Origin: Haloactinomyces albus
GTDB lineage: Bacteria; Actinomycetota; Actinomycetes; Mycobacteriales; Pseudonocardiaceae
NCBI RefSeq assembly: GCF_031458135.1
Contig: NZ_JAVDXW010000001.1
Location: forward strand, 62,001 to 126,000
Direction: 5' to 3'
Length of the DNA: 64,000 nucleotides
The notes under the pieces: model-generated
Seen by the model: the letters and a program-made list of their open reading frames with translations, nothing else
Databases searched by the model: none
Told to the model about the DNA's origin: nothing
In this document: one piece after another, positions 1 through 8,618 of the stretch
How the letters are laid out: every line of letters begins with the position of its first letter
Numbering within the stretch: the first letter of the stretch is position 1
Position numbers and translations under genes: made by a program

Positions 1-801
1 CCGACGTTGACCATCGCCCCGCCGACGCGCAGCATTGCCAGGTAGGAGTCCACGGCCAACTCGGCCGAGACGGTGTTGAGGATGAGGTCGAAGCTGCCCC
101 GCAGAGCGGAGAAAGTGGACTCGTCGCTGGTGGCGTAGTAGTTCTTCGCTCCGAGACGCAGGCCGTCCTCCTGCTTTTTCAGGCTCTGGCTCAGGACGGT
201 GACCTCAGCACCCATCGCCACGGCGATCTTGACTGCCATGTGACCGAGCCCGCCGAGGCCGACCACGGCGACGTTCTTGCCCGGACCGGCGTTCCACCGA
301 TTCAACGGTGAGTAGGTGGTGATACCCGCGCAGAGCAGTGGCGCGGCGACATCGAGCTCGATACCTTCCGGGATTCTGCAGACGAAGGCATCTTTGACCA
401 CGACCTGCCTGCTGTAGCCGCCGTAAGTGTTCTCACCGTCGAGGCCGACGCCGTTGTAGGTGGGCACACTGCTCCGGCAGAACTGCTCGGTACCGGTCTG
501 GCAGTATTCGCACTCGCCACAGGAGTCGACCAAGCAGCCCACGCCGACCCGGTCGCCGACCTGGTGTGCGGTGACCGCGGAGCCGACGGCCGAGACCACG
601 CCGGCGATCTCGTGGCCGGGCACCATCGGAAAGATCGCGCTGCCCCAGTCCTCGTTGGCCTGGTGAATATCGGTGTGGCAGATCCCGGCGTAGGCGATGT
701 CGATGCACACATCGTCCGGGCGAAGCTCACGTCGCTCGAGGGTGGTCGGCTCCAGCGGCGCACCCGGTCCGGCAGCGGCGATCGCGTGAGTCTGTGCCAT
801 G
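1..801 (-). CDS. Zinc-dependent NAD(P) alcohol dehydrogenase, 3' end outside window
   Basis: The 267 visible codons start at an ATG (799-801) and run off the left edge. The protein has the catalytic zinc signature G-I-C-H-T-D with C41 and H42, then G-H-E at 62-64. A structural-zinc cluster follows with spacing C-x2-C-x2-C-x7-C ([15 protein letters not shown]). The Rossmann loop G-L-G-G-L-G-H is near residue 185. This order is typical of the cinnamyl/YahK-AdhC type of medium-chain alcohol dehydrogenases, cytosolic enzymes that reduce aldehydes with NADPH or oxidise alcohols. It is divergent from a TetR gene, with a perfect palindrome between them, so TetR control in response to an aldehyde or alcohol is likely. 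The substrate cannot be read from the sequence. Confidence 0.9.
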
Positions 802-872
802 AAATCCTCCGTGGAGGTCCCGGTTTCGCCGGAACACACCGAGATAGTGCTCTGTCTGGATACAGATCTACA

Positions 873-888
873 GTAAGAGGCCTCTTAC
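873..888. promoter_or_regulatory. Perfect 16-bp palindrome, probable TetR operator
   Basis: GTAAGAGGCCTCTTAC is identical to its reverse complement and sits between the divergent dehydrogenase (start 801) and TetR gene (start 923). It lies 71 bp upstream of the first and 34 bp upstream of the second, as expected for an autoregulated TetR pair. Confidence 0.7.
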
Positions 889-922
889 ATTGAGGGCAAA
901 CCGAGAGAGTGTGATCCGTCTT

Positions 923-1555
923 ATGCCAGGCAGATACCACCACGGCGAGCTGCGTGCCGCGCTGATCACGAGTTCGCTGGAGCTCATCGCCGAGCGGGGG
1001 CTCCGTGGTTTCTCGGTGGCCGAGGTGGCCAGGCGGGCCGGGGTGAGCACTGCCGCGCCGTATCGGCACTTTCCCGACCGGGAGTGTCTGCTGGCCGCGG
1101 TCGCCACCACGGTCGCCGACCAGCTCACCGAACGGATCCGTCTCGCGGCCGCAGCCCACACCACTCCCGTGGATCAGCTGGCCGCGGCCGCAGGCAGTTA
1201 CACGGGGTTCGTGATCGAGCGGCGCGCCGGGCTCCACGTCGTGTTCGCTTCCGGACTGCAGGACCCCGAACATGCCGAGTTGCACACGAGCAGCCGTGCG
1301 CTGATGGATTGTTTTCTCTCGCTTGCCTGCGCGGTGGCCCCCACCGCGCAGGAGGCTCTGGAGCTCATGGAGCAGCTGCTTGCCCAGGCGCACGGCTACG
1401 CGACGTTCCACCTGGACGGGGTCCTGGACCAGTACGGCTACGGCACCGATCTCGTGGTGGGCAAATCCGTCGAGGCGGCCCGGATCGTGATCGCCGAACG
1501 AATGCGCTGCCAGACACATTCCCGGGCGTGGGGCGAGAGTCCCGACAGCCCGTAG
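923..1555 (+). CDS. TetR family transcriptional regulator
   Basis: A 210-residue protein. Its N-terminus YHHGELRAALI...ERGLRGFSVAEVARRAGVSTAAPYRHFPDRE is a TetR helix-turn-helix of the subgroup that usually carries a WHG-type ligand domain. The ATG at 923 is preferred because MPGRYHHGELR is the usual family start; an in-frame TTG at 890 and GTG at 911 would add up to 11 residues and move the start onto the operator. It is divergent from the zinc dehydrogenase, which it probably represses together with itself. The ligand is unknown. Confidence 0.85.
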   Translation: MPGRYHHGELRAALITSSLELIAERGLRGFSVAEVARRAGVSTAAPYRHFPDRECLLAAVATTVADQLTERIRLAAAAHTTPVDQLAAAAGSYTGFVIERRAGLHVVFASGLQDPEHAELHTSSRALMDCFLSLACAVAPTAQEALELMEQLLAQAHGYATFHLDGVLDQYGYGTDLVVGKSVEAARIVIAERMRCQTHSRAWGESPDSP

Positions 1556-1714
1556 CGGCCCCCGGGATGGACGCCACCCTTCGGTGCCACAACAGTCCTG
1601 CTCATCCCGCACCCGGTGTGGTCGTCGACCGCAAAAGCCGCATCGGTCACGTGGCGTGCTGCGTCGGTGCTGTGCCCTGAGGCACAGTGGCCGGGGACGG
1701 AAAGAGGCGGTGCC

Positions 1715-2344
1715 ATGGACAGGACACACCGGAACACCCTGCTACGGGGCGTGGACATCATTGCCGACCTCCTGCGGTTGGTGAGCCTGGCGGGCATACC
1801 GCTGGCTTGGGTACTGTATTCCTGGTCGTCGGCCTTGGTGTTCGTCATCGTGTCGGTGATCCTGATCGTGCCCAGAGCCACGGCTCTGCCCCGCCCGGTC
1901 GACCTCGCCGTCGCAGTCACCTGGCTACTGGCCGGCTGGGCCAATGTCGCCGGCTGGTACCTGCTCCTGGACTGGATCGACATCCCGATCCACATCATCA
2001 CTCCCGCAGCCACTGCCGCAGCCCTCTACCTGCTGCTGGTCCGAGTCGAGCTGGTGCCGCCCCTGCAGGAACGCCAGGTCCGTAATCCCGCCCTGATCCT
2101 GCTGACCTTCGCTCTCGGAGCCGCGATCGCCGTGCTGTGGGAGTTCTACGAATGGCTCCGCTACCCCGACCCGCAGGGATCACCGTTCGTCGGCTACGCC
2201 GACACCATCGGCGATCTGTTCAACGGGTGCATCGGCTCCGTGGTGGCAGGGATCGGTCTGGCCGTGTGGGCCTGGTTCGGCTGGGGAACCCGGCGGATCC
2301 CGCTGAGGGGCATCGCGTCGCGGGCAAGAGTGGGTGATGCTTGA
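1715..2344 (+). CDS. Polytopic membrane protein, DUF2238/YjdF-like
   Basis: A 209-residue protein with about six hydrophobic segments. The motifs W-E-F-Y-E-W and, near the C-terminus, Y-A-D-T-I-G-D-L-F-N resemble the WE...GD-x-W-D pattern of DUF2238/YjdF membrane proteins, whose function is unknown. I start at ATG 1715, which has an AAAGAGG ribosome site in front; the open frame continues upstream to 1616 but that part is not membrane-like. It stands alone between TetR and a disordered protein. The family call is tentative. Confidence 0.7.
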   Translation: MDRTHRNTLLRGVDIIADLLRLVSLAGIPLAWVLYSWSSALVFVIVSVILIVPRATALPRPVDLAVAVTWLLAGWANVAGWYLLLDWIDIPIHIITPAATAAALYLLLVRVELVPPLQERQVRNPALILLTFALGAAIAVLWEFYEWLRYPDPQGSPFVGYADTIGDLFNGCIGSVVAGIGLAVWAWFGWGTRRIPLRGIASRARVGDA

Positions 2345-2431
2345 TCGGATCGTGACCGGTAGGGTCTGGATCGCCGGTGGGGCTCACTCGCCGGTGGTAC
2401 TGGCCGTTGTTCCTCACCCGAGTCGATACGG

Positions 2432-2980
2432 ATGACACTTCAAGACGACCTTGCTCGACCTTGGTTCCAGCCGATGGTGCCGACGGAGTCCCCTGCCGAC
2501 GACCAGGCACGGCCGGATTCAGGGCCGCTGACCACCCGCATCGTGGGCGAGTTGCCACCGCTGGACGAGCCACGCACCCCCGCCCACCCCGAGCCCGAAC
2601 AGCTGGAAGTCACCCAGCCCTACATCCCCGCCATCCGGGAGAAGCCCCCCGAGTTCGCCAAACGCCTCAATCCCGACCGGTCCCCGGCCGGGACGGGACA
2701 GGACAGGCAGGCAACCGAGACCACCACCGCCGCCGAACCGGCCGCAGAAACAACGCAGACGCCCACCCCGCCCCCCTCGGCCGAGCCGCACAGCACGCCG
2801 GTCGAGACACAGCACATAGCTGCCGACACCATCGCGCGCCCGCCCGAACCGGCGCGGACCGAACCGGCGCGGACCGAACCGGCACCGGCGGGCAAACGCC
2901 GGAGCCTGGCCCGGCGCGTGGTGCGGCGGATCATCGGGCCGGACCTGCTGCGCAAAGATCCGGCACCGAAGCGGCGCTGA
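2432..2980 (+). CDS. Proline-rich, probably disordered hypothetical protein
   Basis: A 182-residue protein with no recognised domain. Most of it is Pro/Glu/Thr/Ala-rich and low in hydrophobic residues, with a short tandem repeat PARTEPARTEPA near residue 145. The last 30 residues are strongly basic (KRRSLARRVVRRIIGPDLLRK) and could form an amphipathic helix that binds membrane, nucleic acid or an acidic partner. It ends 22 bp before the next gene on the same strand, so the two are probably co-transcribed. I cannot assign a function. Confidence 0.6.
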   Translation: MTLQDDLARPWFQPMVPTESPADDQARPDSGPLTTRIVGELPPLDEPRTPAHPEPEQLEVTQPYIPAIREKPPEFAKRLNPDRSPAGTGQDRQATETTTAAEPAAETTQTPTPPPSAEPHSTPVETQHIAADTIARPPEPARTEPARTEPAPAGKRRSLARRVVRRIIGPDLLRKDPAPKRR

Positions 2981-3002
2981 GGCAGCAACCGGCCAGGTAA
3001 GG

Positions 3003-4553
3003 ATGGTTTCCTCATCTCCGCGCGTGCCCCCGACACGGGCGGCGCCGGAGCTGCCGTCTCCTGCTGCCCCTCGTGACTTGGCGGCACCGGCTGTGGGACC
3101 GGTGCTGGTGCTGGCCGCGGCGCTGACCGGTGTGCTACTGCTGACCAGCGGCCGCTACGGCTATTTCGGAGACGAACTGTACTTCCTGGCAGCCGGAGAT
3201 CACCTGTCCTGGGGCTATGCCGACCAGACACCGGCCGTGCCGCTGCTGGCTCGGGTGATGCAGAGCCTGTTTCCGGATTCGCTGGTCGCGCTGCGTATTC
3301 CGGCGTTGCTGGTCACCGTGGGCTGTGTGGTGTTGGCTGCGGTCACGGCACGGGAACTCGGCGGCAACCGCCGGGCTCAGACACTCACCGCGGCAACGTG
3401 TGCGGTCTCGCCGCATTTCCTCGGTTCCGGGCACCTGCTGGTGACCTGGTCGTTCGATCAGGCCTTGTGGACATTGATCATCTGGTTGCTCGTGCGGTGG
3501 GTGCGATTGCATGCCCGGGGAACCCCCGACGACCGGTTGTTGCTGGGGGCCGGTTGTGCCACGGCCGCAGCGCTGCAGGTCAAGTTCCTGGTTCCGGCCC
3601 TGTGGGCTGCGCTCGCCGTGGCGGTGGCACTGGCCGGTCCGCGCGCACTGCTGCGGCGGCCGCTGCTGTGGGTCGGCGGGGCCGTGGCGGTGCTGACGGC
3701 CGTGCCCACGCTGGTGTGGCAGGCCACGCACGGCTGGCCCCAGTGGGCCATGGCCGAAACGGTGGCCACCGAGACGGGCAGCCCCTGGTCGTTTGTGTTC
3801 GCGGTCGGGCGCCAAGTGGGGGTGCTCGGCACCGTGCTCGGACTTCTCGGCCTGTGGTTCCTGCTTCGTGCCCGCGACTTCCGCCGGTACCGGTTTCTGG
3901 GATGGACGGTTCTGCTGCTGCTCGGGGTGTTCCTGCTCGCCGGTGGCCGGACCTACTACATCGCCGGGCTGTATCCGCTGCTGTTCGCCGTGGCCGTGGT
4001 GGGGCTGCAGCACCGCCGTACCCTGCTGGGCTCACCTCGCCAGTGGTGGACGGTGGCCGGTGCCTACACGGTCTCGGCGGGGTTGGCGTTGGGGGCCCTG
4101 CCGGTCCTGCCCGCCACCTCGATCGGGGCTTCCGAGGTCATCAGCAGAGCCAGCATCGGCTGGCCCGCCCTTGCCGAGACCGTGGCCGAGGCGTATCGCA
4201 GGGTGCCGCGCAAGCAGCGCCGCACCACCGCCGTGCTCACCCACGACTACTGGTCGGCCGCTGCGCTGCACCACTACGGTCCCCAGCGCGGTATCGCCGA
4301 GGTCTACAGCCCCAGCCGGGGATTCTGGTATTTCGCACGCCCGCCGCAGACCACGAACCAGGTGCTCTACCTCGGCGCCGACCGCACCTTGCTGACCCGC
4401 TATTTCCACACCGTGCGCCAGGTGGGCACGGTCCACACCGGACAGGCGGTGGCCACCTACTACGAGGGCATGCCGATCTGGCTGGCCCGAGATCCCATAC
4501 AGCCGTGGCCGGTGCTGTGGCCGCAGCTGCACCACATGAGCCTGTGGGGATGA
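3003..4553 (+). CDS. GT39/ArnT-like polyprenyl-phosphate glycosyltransferase, membrane-bound
   Basis: A 516-residue protein. After a Pro-rich cytosolic tail comes the first membrane helix and the loop Y-G-Y-F-G-D-E-L-Y-F, whose acidic pair matches the first-loop motif of dolichyl-phosphate-mannose/ArnT-type (GT39 or PMT_2) glycosyltransferases. About ten further hydrophobic segments follow, then a soluble C-terminal domain (about 370-516). Family members transfer a sugar from a polyprenyl-phosphate donor to an acceptor outside the membrane. The acceptor here is unknown. It follows the disordered protein by 22 bp. Confidence 0.85.
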   Translation: MVSSSPRVPPTRAAPELPSPAAPRDLAAPAVGPVLVLAAALTGVLLLTSGRYGYFGDELYFLAAGDHLSWGYADQTPAVPLLARVMQSLFPDSLVALRIPALLVTVGCVVLAAVTARELGGNRRAQTLTAATCAVSPHFLGSGHLLVTWSFDQALWTLIIWLLVRWVRLHARGTPDDRLLLGAGCATAAALQVKFLVPALWAALAVAVALAGPRALLRRPLLWVGGAVAVLTAVPTLVWQATHGWPQWAMAETVATETGSPWSFVFAVGRQVGVLGTVLGLLGLWFLLRARDFRRYRFLGWTVLLLLGVFLLAGGRTYYIAGLYPLLFAVAVVGLQHRRTLLGSPRQWWTVAGAYTVSAGLALGALPVLPATSIGASEVISRASIGWPALAETVAEAYRRVPRKQRRTTAVLTHDYWSAAALHHYGPQRGIAEVYSPSRGFWYFARPPQTTNQVLYLGADRTLLTRYFHTVRQVGTVHTGQAVATYYEGMPIWLARDPIQPWPVLWPQLHHMSLWG

Positions 4554-4580
4554 TCCGGCGCGGGTTCTTCCACCATGCAT

Positions 4581-4594
4581 CCACCTTCGGGTGG
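4581..4594 (+). terminator. Small UUCG-loop hairpin
   Basis: CCACC-ttcg-GGTGG forms a 5-bp stem closed by a stable UUCG tetraloop, 27 bases after the GT39 stop. There is no T-run, so it is at best a weak terminator or transcript 3' stabiliser. Confidence 0.3.
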
Positions 4595-4656
4595 TGCTAG
4601 CGTCAGCGGGTGGCAGGTTGGCAGGTGGTCACGATCGAATCGACCGGTGGCAGCCG

Positions 4657-5133
4657 ATGAGCACTGTGCTTCGGTGGACGGGGCTGGGCAAGCTTTTTTC
4701 CTTCTACCGGTATTTCGCCTTCAACGTCCCGCGAGTGACCACGTTCTCGGGGGTCGTGCTGCTGGGCGGTCTCGCGGCGATCCACCTCTACCTGCTGCTG
4801 GGGACTGCCGTTTTCCCGGTCTACCTCGCCGCGTATTTCGCTCTGCTGGCCACTGGTGCGCTGATGGCCTCGGCGGGCATGGTGATCGGACGCAGGCCTG
4901 CCCTGACCAGGGCCGGGTGGGCGTTGGGAAGCCTGGCCTCGGCGACGTCGGTGGCCATGTACCTGCTCAGCCGCACCCTGGGTCTGCCCGGACTGTCCCA
5001 GTTGGTGGGCCGGTGGGATTACGCTCTGGGCACCTTCTCCCTGCTGCTCGCGGTGTTGTTTCTGGCCCTGCACGTCTCGGTGGTGACCGGGATGAACGTC
5101 GCTGTGCCCCAGCGGCGGCAGTGGCACAGCTGA
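4657..5133 (+). CDS. Small polytopic membrane protein, unknown function
   Basis: A 158-residue protein with four predicted membrane helices (about 28-50, 52-74, 83-103 and 125-148) and little else. ATG 4657 (MSTVLRWTG) is chosen because residues upstream in the open frame are not membrane-like. It lies 29 bp upstream of the cytochrome b/molybdopterin fusion and may be co-transcribed with it, so it could be an accessory membrane subunit; that is inference from position. I recognise no motif. Confidence 0.65.
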   Translation: MSTVLRWTGLGKLFSFYRYFAFNVPRVTTFSGVVLLGGLAAIHLYLLLGTAVFPVYLAAYFALLATGALMASAGMVIGRRPALTRAGWALGSLASATSVAMYLLSRTLGLPGLSQLVGRWDYALGTFSLLLAVLFLALHVSVVTGMNVAVPQRRQWHS

Positions 5134-5162
5134 CGAGGTGTCGATGTGCACAGGAGGCGATC

Positions 5163-6653
5163 GTGGCCGAGTTGGACTTTCCCGTCTGGCTGCGGATCGA
5201 GCACTGGGTCAACGTGTTGTTTCTGACTCTGCTCATCCGCAGCGGCATCGAAATCCTGGCCACTCATCCCAAGCTGTACTGGCGCGACGACAGCAGACCC
5301 GGCACCGAGTGGGCAAGATTCACCCGCAAGACCATGCCCACCGACAAGCTCTACGACACGCTGGATGAGGAAGAGGACTATTCTCCCGTGCTGTCCTTGC
5401 CCGGACACAAGAAACTCGGGATGGGCAGGCACTGGCATTTCCTCAGCGTGATCGGCTGGGTCGTGACCGGGGCCACCTATTACATCCTGCTGTTCGCGAC
5501 CGGGCAGTGGCACCGCTACATCCCGTACTCGTGGTCGATCTTTCCCACGGCATGGAACGATCTGCTCACCTACCTGAGTTTCAATCTGCCTCCGCTGCTG
5601 CCGGGCCAGCCTTTCGACGGCATCCAGAAGCTCAGCTACGCCTTCGTCATCTTCCTGCTGGCACCGTTTCAGATCCTGACCGGGATCGCACAGTCCCCGG
5701 CATTGGAGGCGCGGTTCCCGCGGTATGTCCGGCTGTGGGGAGGCAGGCAGACAGCGCGCAGTCTGCATTTTTTCGGTCTGCTGGCCTTCCTCGGGTTCCT
5801 CGCCGTGCATCTCATGATGGTCGGTCTGTGGGGCTGGGGACAGCTCAACGCCTTGATGATCTTCGGGGATGTGCGGGATCCGCAGTGGGCGATCGCCTGG
5901 TCCCTGGTCATCATCGCCGCGATCGTGGTGGTTCACGTCGCGGCCACGGTGGTCAGCCTGAAAAGCCCGCGCACGGTGCAGCGAGTTCTCGGGGCGCTGG
6001 TCATGGGAGTCCGCAAGCTGCTGTTGACGCCGCTGGTGTCCAAGCAGGACTACTCGACGGCCCGGATCTCGCCCGAGCATCGGGTCAACGGCAAGCCCCC
6101 CGACAGCGACGAATACAAGATCATGGCCGTGCACAACTTCGTGGATTGGAAACTGGAGGTCGGGGGCCTGGTGGAAAGCCCGATGACTTTCACCCTGGCG
6201 GATCTGCGTGCCCGGCCCGAGAAACAGACCCAGCGGGTACTGCACAACTGCATCCAGGGCTGGACGAGTATCGGGGAGTGGAGCGGCATGCCGATGCGGG
6301 ACCTGGTGGATCTGGTCAAGCCACTGCCACAGGCCCGCTACCTGTGCTTGTTGACGATGCAGGATGCCGGCCGGGACGAACCGAGCGCACAAGGAGCCGG
6401 ACAATTCTACGAGGTCATCGATCTGAGCCTGGCCCGGCATCCCGAGGCGCTGCTGGCCTACGAAATGAACGGTGGCCCGCTGCCCATCGAGCACGGTGCT
6501 CCGCTGCGCCTGCGCCTCGAGACCCAGGTCGGGTTCAAGATGGCCAAGTGGATCGAGCGTATCGAGGTCCTCTCCGACTACTCGGCCATCGGCGAGGGCA
6601 TGGGGGGATGGCGTGAGGACAACGTGTTCTACGACAAAAACGTGGAGATCTAG
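5163..6653 (+). CDS. Fusion of a cytochrome b-type membrane domain and a sulfite-oxidase-like molybdopterin domain
   Basis: A 496-residue protein started at GTG 5163 by a strong AGGAGG at about 5151. Residues 1-265 carry four or more membrane helices with histidines (H14, H93, H202, H216) suited to haem ligation, like cytochrome b561 or thiosulfate/formate dehydrogenase cytochrome b. Residues 320-496 are an oxidoreductase molybdopterin-binding domain of the sulfite oxidase/MsrP type; C363 in HNCIQGWTSIGEWSGMP is the expected molybdenum ligand. The protein therefore looks like an MsrP-MsrQ-type pair fused in one chain: electrons from the quinone pool or haem would reach a molybdenum centre. 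No Tat signal is visible, so which side the cofactor domain faces is open. A zinc-ribbon-like protein overlaps its stop by one base. Confidence 0.85.
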   Translation: MAELDFPVWLRIEHWVNVLFLTLLIRSGIEILATHPKLYWRDDSRPGTEWARFTRKTMPTDKLYDTLDEEEDYSPVLSLPGHKKLGMGRHWHFLSVIGWVVTGATYYILLFATGQWHRYIPYSWSIFPTAWNDLLTYLSFNLPPLLPGQPFDGIQKLSYAFVIFLLAPFQILTGIAQSPALEARFPRYVRLWGGRQTARSLHFFGLLAFLGFLAVHLMMVGLWGWGQLNALMIFGDVRDPQWAIAWSLVIIAAIVVVHVAATVVSLKSPRTVQRVLGALVMGVRKLLLTPLVSKQDYSTARISPEHRVNGKPPDSDEYKIMAVHNFVDWKLEVGGLVESPMTFTLADLRARPEKQTQRVLHNCIQGWTSIGEWSGMPMRDLVDLVKPLPQARYLCLLTMQDAGRDEPSAQGAGQFYEVIDLSLARHPEALLAYEMNGGPLPIEHGAPLRLRLETQVGFKMAKWIERIEVLSDYSAIGEGMGGWREDNVFYDKNVEI

Positions 6654-6922
6654 TGAGCACCTCCGAACAGATCCGTCCGGAGATCACGGTGCTGAGCGAG
6701 GAGCACAAGCACCGGGCTCGCCGGCAGCTGCTCCGCAGGCGCCCGGCCTGCGGCGGCTGCGGTGGCGGTGATTTCCAGGTCGGCGACGCCCTGTATCTGG
6801 GGTTTTTGTTCCTGCACGAGGACACCGATGCCTACATGGTCGCGCTGACCTGTACCAACCCCGCGTGTCCTGCTGCCCACACCGGGATCACGCTGCGCGG
6901 ATCCGAGTTCCTGACGTCCTGA
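6653..6922 (+). CDS. Small four-cysteine (zinc-ribbon-like) protein
   Basis: An 89-residue protein whose GTG start shares one base with the TAG stop of the fusion oxidoreductase, so the genes are translationally coupled. It has C33-x2-C36 (CGGC) and C67-x4-C72 (CTNPAC), enough to bind a structural metal, and a basic helix at 18-30. It may help mature or anchor the molybdenum enzyme, but no family is recognised and this rests only on the overlap. Confidence 0.7.
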   Translation: MSTSEQIRPEITVLSEEHKHRARRQLLRRRPACGGCGGGDFQVGDALYLGFLFLHEDTDAYMVALTCTNPACPAAHTGITLRGSEFLTS

Positions 6923-6947
6923 CGGCCGGGCGGTTCCTGCTCGGCCG

Positions 6948-7289
6948 CTACCGAGGATCGGCGTCGGCGAAGGCTCTGTCCGGACGCGGCAGGCCCAAGC
7001 GCTCGACCAGCGGTACCGCCTCGCGCAGTTCGGCGCGCAGCCTCTCGTAGCGCGCCTGCTCGTCCGGTGCGAGCTCGCTGCGGTGGTGGTAGTGGTCCAG
7101 GCGCTGCAGGCGGCCGTACAGCAGTACCGCCCACCGGATGCCGAAGTCGTAGACCCGGTCGCTGTCCTGGGCCTTGTCCGGGTCGGATGCCAGCTCACGC
7201 AGCGCCTGAACCTGGGCGAACAGCAGATCGAGGTCCGTGTCCGCGCCGATCACGCGGCTGTTTGCTCGCTCGTCGGTCACACCACCCAC
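6948..7289 (-). CDS. Small helical hypothetical protein
   Basis: A 113-residue, charged, mostly helical protein (LAQVQALRELASDP..., WAVLLYGRLQRLDHYHHRSEL) with no recognised domain. Start choice is between GTG 7289, 3 bases after a GGAGGG, and GTG 7280, which has better spacing; the shorter form (110 residues) may be the real one. It sits 36 bp upstream of a same-strand lipoprotein gene's stop side, convergent with the zinc-ribbon gene. Confidence 0.55.
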   Translation of the reverse strand: MGGVTDERANSRVIGADTDLDLLFAQVQALRELASDPDKAQDSDRVYDFGIRWAVLLYGRLQRLDHYHHRSELAPDEQARYERLRAELREAVPLVERLGLPRPDRAFADADPR

Positions 7290-7325
7290 CTTCCCTCCGG
7301 TCGACCGGATCTTGCCTCTTCCGGG

Positions 7326-8399
7326 TCAGAGATTCGGCTTGGCCACGCTCACGACATGGGGATGGCCCTGCAGAGTCAGGTAGACGCGGTCGGAGCCCAC
7401 GGCCAGGCCCGACAGCGGTGCGTTCTCGAGTGCCCGGTTCTGCAGAGCGGCTCGGAAGTCGATGGTCTCGACGAGCGGGAACCTGTGGTGGGCATACCCT
7501 TCGAAGCTGTTCGTCTCGAAGACCACCAGCTCGTGCTCGGTCGCCGCATAGATGCGGGTCTCGTCCACACCCAGGTGGCGCACCGGCTCGCCCAGCCTGG
7601 CCTGGGCCACCACCTCCATGCCTTCTCCGGTGGGCGTGGTCTGCACGGCAAGCAGCCGGTCGGTGCCGGTGACCGCGACGTAGACACGCGAGGCTTTGAC
7701 GAGGTCACCGGCGGTTTTCTCGGCGCTGATGGGGATTTCGCTCTTCTTGTGCACCGACGTCGGGACGCCCTTGTAGTGGGCGATGCCGTCGGGTCCTGCC
7801 ACGTGGTATTCGATGCGCCGCCCCCGTTTGGCCCCGTCCAGCTCGGCTTGCGGGCCTGCCCGCACGTCGTCCGCGGGCAGGGCCGTGGACCCCTGCATAT
7901 CCACCTTGGTCACGGTCGAACCGTCCTCGGACAGGGCGAGCAGCACGTGCGATCCGACATCGATGGCCAGAAACGACGGCGACGGGCCTGCCTGCACGAC
8001 CTCGACCCGGCGCAGGCCCTCGAGACCGACCACGGCGATCCGGTCGAGGTTCGGCTGGGGAACATAGACCACGTCGTCGCCGGTGGGGCTGGTGACGATG
8101 TTCTCTCCGACATCGCGCAGTGGCCGGGACAGCGTGGTCCGGGCCGTGGAGGGCGTGCCCAGCCGTGCGGACGGATCGATCTTGGCGATGCGGGGACTGT
8201 GCTCGGCCAGGGCCAGCAGCACTTGCTCGGTGTGCGACCACATCGGCTCGTGCACGGGCACCTCGATCCGCAGGACCGCGACAGGGTTTCCGGGCCGGGC
8301 TGGTGTGCCTGCCGCCGAGCACCCGGCGAGACCGAACACCGCCACGACCGCGACGGCCAGCACCCGGCGAGTCCGCCACCGCAGCCGTACGGGATGCAT
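7326..8399 (-). CDS. Secreted lipoprotein, beta-propeller-like
   Basis: A 357-residue protein with a basic n-region, a hydrophobic stretch and a lipobox L-A-G-C with C27 as lipidation site. The rest has repeated short strands of the type D-D-V-V-Y-V-P, S-H-V-L-L-A-L and R-V-Y-L-T-L, as in YncE-like propellers. It is predicted to sit on the outer face of the membrane. ATG 8399 is preceded by GGAGGA. The architecture resembles the lipoprotein at 25286-26287, but I see only fold-level similarity. The binding partner is unknown. Confidence 0.75.
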   Translation of the reverse strand: MHPVRLRWRTRRVLAVAVVAVFGLAGCSAAGTPARPGNPVAVLRIEVPVHEPMWSHTEQVLLALAEHSPRIAKIDPSARLGTPSTARTTLSRPLRDVGENIVTSPTGDDVVYVPQPNLDRIAVVGLEGLRRVEVVQAGPSPSFLAIDVGSHVLLALSEDGSTVTKVDMQGSTALPADDVRAGPQAELDGAKRGRRIEYHVAGPDGIAHYKGVPTSVHKKSEIPISAEKTAGDLVKASRVYVAVTGTDRLLAVQTTPTGEGMEVVAQARLGEPVRHLGVDETRIYAATEHELVVFETNSFEGYAHHRFPLVETIDFRAALQNRALENAPLSGLAVGSDRVYLTLQGHPHVVSVAKPNL

Positions 8400-8618
8400 G
8401 GTCCTCCTTACTCGTAGACAGCCTCTCCTGCTCCGCGACCACGCTGTCCTAGGGTGACAACTCGGGCGACAGCGGCCTACCCCGGTGATCGCGGCCTCAA
8501 TCGTTGTGCTCGCCCGTCGAAACAGCCACCGGGACAGACGGTCGGGCTGTGGTGTGGGCTTCTGCGGTGGGATTACGGTTTCGTGGAAACCGTGCTCGGC
8601 ACTGCGAAGGAGGAACCG

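Noticed and set aside
302-1729. Long minus-strand open frame across the dehydrogenase and TetR region
   Set aside because: It is Pro/Arg-rich shadow coding in the wrong frame; the zinc dehydrogenase and TetR motifs lie in other frames.
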